This document shows positions 10,766-17,981 of a stretch of DNA of 64,000 bases, piece after piece (position 1 is the first letter of the stretch; each line of letters begins with the position of its first letter). This DNA comes from Brachybacterium fresconis (GTDB taxonomy: Bacteria > Actinomycetota > Actinomycetes > Actinomycetales > Dermabacteraceae). Both the position numbers and the translations under genes were made by a program. The stretch is from assembly GCF_017876515.1 (NCBI RefSeq), contig NZ_JAGIOC010000001.1, positions 1,054,001 through 1,118,000 of the forward strand. The letters run 5' to 3'. The notes below the pieces were generated by a model, which was not told where the DNA came from, searched no databases, and worked only from the letters and a program-made list of their open reading frames with translations.

Positions 10766-10792
10766 AACGACCACGGCGGCCCCGTTGTTCCC
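10766..10792 (-). promoter_or_regulatory. SigR-type promoter of sigR-rsrA
   Basis: On the minus strand, GGGAAC (10792-10787) is followed after exactly 18 nt by GTT (10768-10766). This matches the SigR/SigH consensus GGAAT/C-N18-GTT. Transcription would start near 10759, leaving a leader of about 100 nt. It explains positive autoregulation of the operon. Confidence 0.8.
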
Positions 10793-10872
10793 TGCGCGGT
10801 AGTCTGGGCGCCGGTGATCTGCCGCAGAGGGCAGCACCGCAGACTCGCACCCGTTCAGAACGTGAGGACACC

Positions 10873-11439
10873 ATGGCCCTGGTCCGACGCATCGCCCGAC
10901 CCCTGCTCGCCGCCCCCTTCGTCGTCGAAGGCGTGCGCACCGCACTGCGCCCCGAGCGCGAGATCGACGTCTACCCCCAGGCGTTCGACGCGGCCGACTC
11001 CACCCTCGCGAAGTCATCCGCCCCCGGCTTCCTCGACGCGCGCACCATCATCCGCGCCACGGGCGCCGTCGCCGCCGGTGCCGGCGTGCTGTACGCCACG
11101 GGTCGCTGCCCCCGCGCCGCCGCGGTCGCGCTGCTGGCCACCACGTCCGTCGGCTGGGCGGGCCGCAAGAAGGTCTGGGAGCTGCGCGGCGAGGAGCGCA
11201 CCCAGGAGATCGTCGCCATCCTCACCGACGCCGGCCTGCTCGGCGGGATGCTGCTGGCCGTGGTCGACCACGACGGCAAGCCCTCGCTCGGCTATCAGGT
11301 CAACCAGTTCGTCGAGCGCAGCCAGAAGAAGGCCGCCGCCAAGCAGCGGGAGCTGGAGAAGAAGGCCGACAAGCTCGAGAAGAAGACCAAGGGCGCCGTC
11401 GGCAGCGCGCAGAAGCAGATCGCCGCGAAGGCAGGTTGA
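10873..11439 (+). CDS. DoxX-family membrane protein
   Basis: Predicted 188-residue integral membrane protein of the DoxX/YphA type. Hydrophobic segments include LLAAPFVVEGV near the N-terminus, a central Ala-rich pair (about 60-95) and GLLGGMLLAVVDH (about 119-131). The C-terminal 45 residues are a charged Lys/Glu helix (QKKAAAKQRELEKKADKLEKK), likely a coiled coil in the cytoplasm. The molecular role is unknown; some DoxX relatives take part in thiol or oxidative stress responses, which fits the divergent sigR neighbour. The ATG follows GAGGACACC. A TAGTCT at 10800-10805 is a candidate -10. Confidence 0.75.
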   Translation: MALVRRIARPLLAAPFVVEGVRTALRPEREIDVYPQAFDAADSTLAKSSAPGFLDARTIIRATGAVAAGAGVLYATGRCPRAAAVALLATTSVGWAGRKKVWELRGEERTQEIVAILTDAGLLGGMLLAVVDHDGKPSLGYQVNQFVERSQKKAAAKQRELEKKADKLEKKTKGAVGSAQKQIAAKAG

Positions 11440-11445
11440 CGCCTG

Positions 11446-12774
11446 GTGGTCTCCGAGGTGCTGTGGACCGCGCCGGTCGCCGACAAGCCCGTCGACGCAC
11501 TGGTGCGGGTCCCGGGATCGAAGTCCCTGACCGCTCGATGGATGCTCCTGGCCGCCGCCGCGGACGAATCCTCCGAGCTGCGCGGGGCCCTGATCTCCCG
11601 CGACACCCGGCTGATGCGGGACGCGCTCGAGCGTCTCGGCGCCTCCCTGCAGGTGCACGAGGATTCGCTGCGGGTCACGCCGCTGCCACCTCCGACGGAG
11701 CACCCGTCGGACCCGATCGAGATCCACACAGGCCTGGCCGGCACCGTGATGCGCTTCGTGCCGATGCTCGCTGCCCTGCACCACGGTGAGGTGCGCTTCA
11801 CCGGGGACGAAGCCGCCCTCGCCCGCCCCATGGGGCCGGTCATCGAGGTGCTGCGCAGCCAGGGCGTGGTAGTCACCGAGCACGGGGAGGCGGGACGTCT
11901 CCCGCTGACCGTGCACGGGACCGGGCAGCTCCGCGGCGGACGGGTCGAGGTCGATGCCTCTGCCTCCAGCCAGTTCGTCTCCAACGCGCTGCTGGTGGCC
12001 GCCCGCGGCGACGCCGACCTCGAGCTGGTGCACACCGGCACCGTCCTGCCCTCGCTGCCGCACATCGACATGACGCTGGCGACGCTGCGGCAGGTGGGCA
12101 TCGAGGGCACGCATCACGTCGACGCCGGCGGCCACCACAGCTGGACCGTACCCCGCGGACCGATCTCCGCGACGCACATGGTGATCGAACCGGATCTGTC
12201 CAATGCCGGTCCCTTCCTGGCCGCCGCGATGGCCACCGGTGGCACCATCGCCGTGGACGACTGGCCCGAGGAGACCACCCAGCCCGGGGACGCCTACCGG
12301 GAGCTGCTGGCCCGCATGGGCGGGGAGGTCTGGCGCGAGGAGGGCTCGCTGTGCGTGCGCGGGACCGGCGCGCTGCACGGCATCGACGCCGACCTCTCGG
12401 CGGTCGGCGAGCTGACTCCCACGATCGCGGCACTCGCGGCGCTGGCCGATTCACCCTCCCGCCTGCGCGGGGTGGGACACCTTCGCGGTCATGAGACCGA
12501 CCGTCTGAAGGCTCTGGCCACGGAGCTGACCAAGATCGGTGCCCGCACCCTGGAGCACGAGGACGGTCTGGAGATCCACCCCGGTCCGCTGCACGGCGGG
12601 GTCTTCGAGACCTATGAGGACCACCGTCTGGCCACGGCTGCGGCCGTGATCGGGCTGCGGGTGCCGGATCTGCGCGTGGTCAACATCGCCACCACGCAGA
12701 AGACCCTGCCGGACTTCGTGGGGATGTGGCTGTCGATGCTGCACACCGAACCGCCGGAGGGCGGCCAGGCGTGA
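11446..12774 (+). CDS. aroA: 3-phosphoshikimate 1-carboxyvinyltransferase (EPSP synthase)
   Basis: Joins PEP and shikimate-3-phosphate in the shikimate pathway. The 442-residue protein has the substrate motif VPGSKSLTAR (22-31, K26), LAGTVMRFVPML as the actinobacterial form of the NAGTAMR loop, and the late ETYEDHRLATAAAVIGL motif. The GTG start at 11446 lies 6 nt after the DoxX gene with a weak ribosome site, so translation may depend on the upstream gene. It overlaps rsgA by 4 nt (GTGA), a pairing often seen in Actinobacteria. Confidence 0.96.
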   Translation: MVSEVLWTAPVADKPVDALVRVPGSKSLTARWMLLAAAADESSELRGALISRDTRLMRDALERLGASLQVHEDSLRVTPLPPPTEHPSDPIEIHTGLAGTVMRFVPMLAALHHGEVRFTGDEAALARPMGPVIEVLRSQGVVVTEHGEAGRLPLTVHGTGQLRGGRVEVDASASSQFVSNALLVAARGDADLELVHTGTVLPSLPHIDMTLATLRQVGIEGTHHVDAGGHHSWTVPRGPISATHMVIEPDLSNAGPFLAAAMATGGTIAVDDWPEETTQPGDAYRELLARMGGEVWREEGSLCVRGTGALHGIDADLSAVGELTPTIAALAALADSPSRLRGVGHLRGHETDRLKALATELTKIGARTLEHEDGLEIHPGPLHGGVFETYEDHRLATAAAVIGLRVPDLRVVNIATTQKTLPDFVGMWLSMLHTEPPEGGQA

Positions 12775-13823
12775 GACGGTCCGCCCGCGACTACGACGAG
12801 TCCGACGTCCGCGTGCGGCCGAATCGTCGCGGGTCCCGGCCGCGGACGAAGGACCGCCCCCGGCACGACGACGCGATCACCGCACGGGTGGTCTCGGTCG
12901 ACCGCGGCCGCTGGCACACCGTGGTGGCCCCCGGGACGGACGAGGAGCGCACCGTCATCGCGATGCGCGCGCGGGAGCTCGGGCGCTCGCCCGTCGTCCC
13001 CGGCGATCTGGTGGGCCTGGTGGGCGACACCTCCGGGCGCGACGGCTCGCTCGCGCGCATCGTGCGGATCCGCGAACGCAGCTCGTTCCTGCGCCGCAGC
13101 GCCGATGACGACGACGCCACCGAACGGCCGCTGGTCGCCAACGTCGACCTGATGGTGATGGTCACGGCGGTCGCGGACCCGGAACCGCGCGGCGGCATGA
13201 TCGACCGTTGCCTGGTGGCGGCCTACGTGGCCGGCGTCGATACCCTGCTCGTGCTGACCAAGGCCGATCTCCGCTCCCCCGAGCAGTTCCTGCGCGCCTA
13301 TGCCCCGCTGGGTCTTCAGCACATGGTCACCGCGGTCGACCACGACGGTGGCATCGCCGGGCTCGAGGAGCTGCGGCGGCGCCTGGCAGGACATGTCAGC
13401 GTGCTGGTGGGCCATTCCGGCGTCGGCAAGTCCACGCTGCTGAACGCACTGGTGCCGGGCACCGATCGCGCCACCGGGGTGGTCAACGACGTCACCGGCC
13501 GGGGGCGGCACACCTCCTCCTCGGCCCTGGCGATGCAGCTGCCGGACGGGGATGGCGAGAACGGCTGGGTCATCGACACCCCCGGGGTGAGGTCGTTCGG
13601 ACTGGGGCACGTCGACCCCGAGGAGCTGCTGGAGGCCTTCACCGATCTCGCCACACTGGCCGAGTCCTGCCCGCGGGGCTGCACCCATCTCGAGACCGCC
13701 CCGGACTGCGCGCTGGACGCGCTGGTGGAGGCCGGGGAGGCCGGCAGCGCGGGCCCCGTGCGCCTGGCGTCCTACCGTCGACTCGCCGTGACGCTGCGGC
13801 GGAACGATCCCTGGGAGCCGTGA
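12771..13823 (+). CDS. rsgA: Ribosome small-subunit-dependent GTPase RsgA
   Basis: Circularly permuted GTPase that checks late 30S maturation. The 350 residues carry the G motifs in permuted order: G4 TKAD (163-166), P-loop GHSGVGKST (214-222) and G3 DTPG (269-272). The C-terminal zinc site follows with C300, C304, H306 and C313. An OB-fold N-terminal domain precedes it, with a basic extension of about 35 residues. It starts with GTG overlapping the aroA stop. Confidence 0.95.
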   Translation: MRRSARDYDESDVRVRPNRRGSRPRTKDRPRHDDAITARVVSVDRGRWHTVVAPGTDEERTVIAMRARELGRSPVVPGDLVGLVGDTSGRDGSLARIVRIRERSSFLRRSADDDDATERPLVANVDLMVMVTAVADPEPRGGMIDRCLVAAYVAGVDTLLVLTKADLRSPEQFLRAYAPLGLQHMVTAVDHDGGIAGLEELRRRLAGHVSVLVGHSGVGKSTLLNALVPGTDRATGVVNDVTGRGRHTSSSALAMQLPDGDGENGWVIDTPGVRSFGLGHVDPEELLEAFTDLATLAESCPRGCTHLETAPDCALDALVEAGEAGSAGPVRLASYRRLAVTLRRNDPWEP

Positions 13824-13865
13824 GCGAGGCCCGCGTCGCTGCCCGTCCGCGTCCCCGGATCACTC

Positions 13866-13871
13866 TAGGGT
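13866..13871 (+). promoter_or_regulatory. -10 element, leaderless hisN
   Basis: TAGGGT is separated from the hisN ATG by 6 nt (GGGCCC). No Shine-Dalgarno sequence is present, so the mRNA is probably leaderless. Confidence 0.6.
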
Positions 13872-13877
13872 GGGCCC

Positions 13878-14672
13878 ATGTCCAGTCGCTATGCCGATGA
13901 TCTGCGCTTGGCCCATGTGCTTGCCGATGCCGTGGACCAGCTGACCATGTCCCGCTTCAAGGCGCAGGACCTCGAGGTCTCCACCAAACCCGACCTGACC
14001 GAGGTCACCGACGCCGACACCGCCGCTGAGCAGCTCGTGCGCACGCAGCTGGCCCGGTCCCGGTCGCGGGACCAGGTGATCGGCGAGGAGTTCGGGTCCA
14101 CGGGCGCATCCCCGCGGCAGTGGGTGATCGACCCGATCGACGGCACCAGCAACTTCGTCCGCGGCGTGCCGGTGTGGGGCACCCTCATCGGACTGATCGA
14201 GGACGGCCGCCCCGTCGTCGGCCTGGTCTCCGCCCCCGCGCTCTCGCGGCGCTGGTGGGGCGGCGAGGGCGTCGGCTCCTGGACCGGCTCCCGCATCAAC
14301 AGCGCCTCCCGTCTCTCGGTCTCCCAGGTCCAGGAGCTGGATCAGGCCTCGCTGTCCTACTCCTCGCTGCACGGCTGGGCGGATCACGACCGCCTCCCCC
14401 AGATGCTGAACCTCATGCAGCGCTTCTGGCGCACCCGTGCCTACGGCGACTTCTGGTCCTACATGCTGGTGGCCGAGGGCGCCGTGGACGCGGCCTGCGA
14501 GCCCGAGCTGGCGCTGCACGACATGGTCGCTCTCGTCCCCATCGTCACCGAGGCCGGGGGCCGCTTCACCTCCCTGGACGGCGAGGAGGGCCCCTTCGGT
14601 GGCAGCGCGGTGGCCACCAACGGTCCCCTGCACGAGGAGATCCTCGAGGCGCTGGCCCCGCGGGAGTCCTGA
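13878..14672 (+). CDS. hisN: Histidinol-phosphatase, inositol monophosphatase family
   Basis: Mg-dependent phosphatase of the IMPase fold. In Actinobacteria the copy beside rsgA and aroA is the HisN-type histidinol-phosphate phosphatase of histidine biosynthesis. The 264 residues show VIGEEFG (about 68-74), WVIDPIDGTSNFVRG, which carries the metal-binding Asp residues, and GDFWSYMLVAEGAVD. The ATG is preceded by a leaderless-type -10. A broader inositol- or other sugar-phosphatase role cannot be excluded from sequence alone. Confidence 0.88.
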   Translation: MSSRYADDLRLAHVLADAVDQLTMSRFKAQDLEVSTKPDLTEVTDADTAAEQLVRTQLARSRSRDQVIGEEFGSTGASPRQWVIDPIDGTSNFVRGVPVWGTLIGLIEDGRPVVGLVSAPALSRRWWGGEGVGSWTGSRINSASRLSVSQVQELDQASLSYSSLHGWADHDRLPQMLNLMQRFWRTRAYGDFWSYMLVAEGAVDAACEPELALHDMVALVPIVTEAGGRFTSLDGEEGPFGGSAVATNGPLHEEILEALAPRES

Positions 14673-14709
14673 GCGGGACCGCCGAGCGGGAGGGCTGAGC
14701 GCGAGGACC

Positions 14710-14741
14710 GGTCCGCGGGGCCGGGCCCGGCCCCGCGGACC
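14710..14741 (+). terminator. Perfect 16-bp inverted repeat after hisN
   Basis: The halves at 14710-14725 and 14726-14741 are perfectly complementary and almost entirely G/C. It lies 38 nt beyond the hisN stop and just before a TAGACT -10 candidate (14769-14774) for the phosphofructokinase gene. No U tract follows. Confidence 0.6.
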
Positions 14742-14816
14742 CTGGATCAGGGCGTGCCACCAGGTCGGTAGACTCGAGGCATCGCAACCCCGAACCGTGA
14801 AGGGAATCCCCTCCTC

Positions 14817-16037
14817 ATGACCGTCAAGCGCGTCGCCCTGCTGACCGCGGGTGGCTATGCCCCCTGCCTGTCCTCCGCCGTCGGCGGACTCATCGAGCGG
14901 TACACCGAGCTGGTGCCCGATGTCGAGATCATCGCGTACAAGCACGGCTACTGGGGCCTGCTCTCGGGCGAGAAGATCGTCGTCGACGACGAGGTGCGCG
15001 CCAAGGCCGGGGTGCTGCACGACTACGGCGGCTCCCCCATCGGCAACTCCCGCGTGAAGCTGACCAACACCGCGGACCTGGTCGAGCGCGGCCTGATCGC
15101 CGAGGGTCAGAACGCGCTCGAGGTCGCCGCGGAGAAGCTCATCGCCGACGGCGTCGACGTCCTGCACACCATCGGCGGGGACGACACCAACACCACTGCG
15201 GCGGACCTGGCGAAGTATGTCCACGAGAACGACTACGACCTGCAGGTCGTCGGCCTGCCGAAGACGATCGACAACGACATCGTGCCGATCCGCCAGTCCC
15301 TCGGGGCGCAGAGCGCCGCGGAGCAGACCAGCATCTTCGCGCAGAACATCATCGCCGAGCACGGCTCGAACCCGCGCATGCTGATCATCCACGAGATCAT
15401 GGGCCGCGCCTGCGGCTACCTCACCGCGCAGGCGGCCGAGTACTACCAGCAGTGGCACGACCAGCAGGAATGGCTGCCCGGGATCGGCCACACCCCGGAG
15501 GGCTGGGACGTCCACGCCGTGTTCCTGCCGGAGCTGGCCCTGGACATCGACGCCGAGGCCGAGCGGCTGAAGAAGGTCATGGACGAGGTGGGCTGCGTGA
15601 ACATCTTCCTGTCCGAGGGCGCCGGCATCCCGGAGATCGTCGCCGAGATGCAGGCCCGCGGCGAGGAGCCCGAGAAGGACCCCTTCGGCCACGTCAAGAT
15701 CGACACGATCAACCCCGGCAAGTGGTTCGCCGACCAGTTCTCCGCCAAGCTCGGTGCCGAGAAGTCCATGGTCCAGAAGTCCGGCTACTTCTCGCGCTCG
15801 GCGAAGGCCAACGCCCAGGATCTGCGTCTGATCAAGTCGATGACCGACCTCGCCGTGCAGGTCGCCCTCGAGGGCGGCTCGGGCGTCATCGGCCACGACG
15901 AGGGCAACGGCGACGTGCTGCGTGCCATCGAGTTCGAGCGGATCGCCGGCCACAAGGCCTTCGACATCTCCCAGCCCTGGTTCCACGAGGTCATGGAGCG
16001 CACCGGCCAGAAGATCGTGCCCGCCCCGGCCCACTGA
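14817..16037 (+). CDS. PPi-dependent (or mixed) 6-phosphofructokinase
   Basis: Phosphorylates fructose-6-phosphate in glycolysis. The 406-residue protein has LLTAGGYAPCLSSAVGG at the N-terminus, the phosphoryl-donor motif GGDDTNTTA (about 121-129) and the catalytic PKTIDND. The second Asp in GGDD, where ATP enzymes have Gly, is the established marker of pyrophosphate-using enzymes, so PPi is the predicted donor. MGRACGYLT is the fructose-phosphate site. It appears monocistronic, driven from TAGACT at 14769-14774. Confidence 0.9.
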   Translation: MTVKRVALLTAGGYAPCLSSAVGGLIERYTELVPDVEIIAYKHGYWGLLSGEKIVVDDEVRAKAGVLHDYGGSPIGNSRVKLTNTADLVERGLIAEGQNALEVAAEKLIADGVDVLHTIGGDDTNTTAADLAKYVHENDYDLQVVGLPKTIDNDIVPIRQSLGAQSAAEQTSIFAQNIIAEHGSNPRMLIIHEIMGRACGYLTAQAAEYYQQWHDQQEWLPGIGHTPEGWDVHAVFLPELALDIDAEAERLKKVMDEVGCVNIFLSEGAGIPEIVAEMQARGEEPEKDPFGHVKIDTINPGKWFADQFSAKLGAEKSMVQKSGYFSRSAKANAQDLRLIKSMTDLAVQVALEGGSGVIGHDEGNGDVLRAIEFERIAGHKAFDISQPWFHEVMERTGQKIVPAPAH

Positions 16038-16071
16038 TCGACCGCCGCCCGCCCCGCGACCCGCCGCGCCG

Positions 16072-16911
16072 ATGACCACCGAGCGTCAGCCCCGGGTACG
16101 GACCTGGCGCCGTTCGCTGCGCGCGCTCGCCCCCTCCGGGCGGGCGCGCGCAGCATCTGTCGGGGCAGAAGCGCCTGTCGGGGCGGAAGCGCCCCTCGGG
16201 GCGGCGAAGGACGCGCCCGTCCGCGTGCTGTCCTCCCCCGGACCTGCGGCCACCGGATGGCGGCTCGACACCGGGCCGCTGACCCCGCCTCGCCCGCTGC
16301 GGCCTCGGCAGGGCCGGGTCGGGGACTGCTGGGTGATCGCCCCGATGCTCGCGATCCACGAGACCGACCCCCGGCGACTGCCGAGCCTGCTGAGCGCCGA
16401 GGACGACGGCACGGTCACGGTGCGCCTGCCCGCCGTGGACGCTGCGATCCGGGTGGATCGGCAGATGCCGGTGGTCGCCTCCGGCGCCTTCGTCGCGGCC
16501 CGCCGGGACGGCGCGAACCCCGGGTGGGTCGGCGTGCTCGAGAAGGCGGTGGCCGCCCATGTCGCCGGCGGCTACACCGTTCTGCAGCGCGGCGTGGCCC
16601 GCTTCGGGCTCGAGCTGCTGCTGGGGCTGCGCGTGCGTACGCTGCTGCGCCTCCCCTCCGCCGCGCAGATCCTCGCCTGGCGTCAGGAGGGCCGAGCGAT
16701 CACGGCCTCCACGCATCCGCTGAGCAGCCTGCTGCCCACCGCGCACGGCCCGCTGCCGCGATCCCATGTGTACGCGGTGGTCGGGGCCGACGTCGTCAGC
16801 GGTCACGTGCAGCTGCGCGACCCCACCCGCCCGGGGCGGGTTCTGGCGGTCGATGCGCGCACGTTCGGCCGCGGGTTCCTGTCCGTCGACGTCACGCCGC
16901 CGCTGCGCTGA
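16072..16911 (+). CDS. Calpain-like (C2 family) cysteine protease domain protein
   Basis: The 279-residue protein contains QGRVGDCWVIAPMLAI (about 83-98), the cysteine block of C2 peptidases, and PRSHVYAVVGAD (about 235-246), the histidine block. The third block, LRDPTRPG, has Asp where calpains normally have the triad Asn. The N-terminus contains three imperfect VGAEAP-type repeats (16157-16206). There is no signal peptide. The ATG at 16072 lies 34 nt after the phosphofructokinase stop. The role is unknown; a substitution of Asn by Asp may reduce or change activity. Confidence 0.65.
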   Translation: MTTERQPRVRTWRRSLRALAPSGRARAASVGAEAPVGAEAPLGAAKDAPVRVLSSPGPAATGWRLDTGPLTPPRPLRPRQGRVGDCWVIAPMLAIHETDPRRLPSLLSAEDDGTVTVRLPAVDAAIRVDRQMPVVASGAFVAARRDGANPGWVGVLEKAVAAHVAGGYTVLQRGVARFGLELLLGLRVRTLLRLPSAAQILAWRQEGRAITASTHPLSSLLPTAHGPLPRSHVYAVVGADVVSGHVQLRDPTRPGRVLAVDARTFGRGFLSVDVTPPLR

Positions 16912-16981
16912 TCCCCCGGTCGGTCCGGTCTCCGCCGCGGCCGTGCTCAGCGATCGGTCCGCGCTCCGCGTCTCCGGCTGC

Positions 16982-17635
16982 TCAGCGAGCGGCCGGGTCC
17001 ACTCCGGTGAACGTCGCCAGCCACGCATCGGCGATCAGTCGGTGCCCGGCGATGGTCGGATGCACGCCGTCCTCGGCGATCGACGGCGGCGTGTGGCCCA
17101 CGGTCCAGGCGCGCTGGAGCACCGCCTCGAGATCGACCACCGGGTGCTGGAACTCCCGGGCGAGGTCCCGGATGATCCGGACCTTCTCGTCGAGGTCCTC
17201 GTGGATGCGGGCGATCTCCTCGCTGACGTCGACCGCGAACGGGAGCACCATGAGCACAGGGGCGGCCGGCCGGGTGGCGGAGAGCTGATCGAGCAGGAAG
17301 CGGTAGCCCTCCTCGAACTCCTGCGGGCTCACCCGCTGCTCCTCGCCCTGGGTGAAGCGGTGCCAGGAGCCGTTGACCCCGACGTAGATCGTGACCACCT
17401 GGGGGTCGTGCTCGAGGCAGTCCGGGGTGAAGCGGGCGACGAGATCGGCGATCTTGTTCCCGCTGATCCCCCGGTTGATCACGCGGGCGGTGGGCTCGTG
17501 AGCGGCGAAGTGCTCGGCCAGCAGACGCACGTAGCCGTAGCCCAGGCCGTCGGGATCCTCGGTGCGCGAGCAGTCGGTGATGGAGTCGCCGATGAACAGC
17601 AGCGTCCGAGGCGCGGGAAGCGAGGTCGCCGTCAT
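16982..17635 (-). CDS. SGNH/GDSL-family esterase
   Basis: Cytoplasmic-looking 217-residue SGNH hydrolase with all four blocks: LLFIGDSITD (nucleophile Ser, about 12-21), NRGISGNKIAD, YVGVN in place of GxND, and EDGVHPTIAGHRLIAD (catalytic Asp and His). The layout fits rhamnogalacturonan-acetylesterase-like or acyl-CoA thioesterase I-like lipases; the substrate is unknown. It converges with the calpain-like gene. The start is leaderless-type, with CAGGAT 6 nt upstream of the ATG on the minus strand. Confidence 0.85.
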   Translation of the reverse strand: MTATSLPAPRTLLFIGDSITDCSRTEDPDGLGYGYVRLLAEHFAAHEPTARVINRGISGNKIADLVARFTPDCLEHDPQVVTIYVGVNGSWHRFTQGEEQRVSPQEFEEGYRFLLDQLSATRPAAPVLMVLPFAVDVSEEIARIHEDLDEKVRIIRDLAREFQHPVVDLEAVLQRAWTVGHTPPSIAEDGVHPTIAGHRLIADAWLATFTGVDPAAR

Positions 17636-17641
17636 GCGGCA

Positions 17642-17647
17642 ATCCTG
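17642..17647 (-). promoter_or_regulatory. -10-like element, leaderless SGNH gene
   Basis: CAGGAT on the minus strand is separated by 6 nt from the ATG at 17635. There is no Shine-Dalgarno sequence. Confidence 0.4.
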
Positions 17648-17672
17648 CCAGAGGACAAGGGCCGGACATGAC

Positions 17673-17704
17673 GAAGGCCCGGACAGATCCCTGTCCGGGC
17701 CTTC
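17673..17704 (-). terminator. Hairpin after initiator tRNA
   Basis: GAAGGCCCGGACAG (17673-17686) pairs with CTGTCCGGGCCTTC (17691-17704) around a 4-nt loop. On the minus strand it follows the tRNA by 6 nt and precedes the SGNH gene. Confidence 0.75.
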
Positions 17705-17709
17705 TCTTC

Positions 17710-17784
<75 letters not shown>

Positions 17785-17838
17785 GCGACATGAACTACTT
17801 TACGGCCCTGCCCCTCCCTCGTCCAACCGGCGGGGCCC

Positions 17839-17860
17839 GAACGTGCGCCATGCCACGTTC
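17839..17860. repeat. Inverted repeat GAACGTG-N8-CACGTTC
   Basis: Perfect 7-bp arms (17839-17845 and 17854-17860) lie upstream of the initiator tRNA promoter. It could be an operator or part of a terminator for the UPF0182 gene, whose stop is 122 nt away. It does not fit the actinobacterial SOS box. Confidence 0.35.
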
Positions 17861-17981
17861 AAGCCCTGTTCACCTGCGGTAGCGTGCCTGGAACGACGGC
17901 ACGCCCGACCCTCCGCGGTCGGTGACCGGGACGATCGGGCGTGCGCGAGCGGGTTGGGCCGGACTCAGCAGCCGGCGGGGA

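Noticed and set aside
9916..10767. Longer SigR starting at the ATG at 10767
   Set aside because: That codon lies within the predicted -10 region of the SigR promoter and has no ribosome site.
17839..17860. LexA SOS box
   Set aside because: The spacing and half-sites do not fit TCGAAC-N4-GTTCGA.
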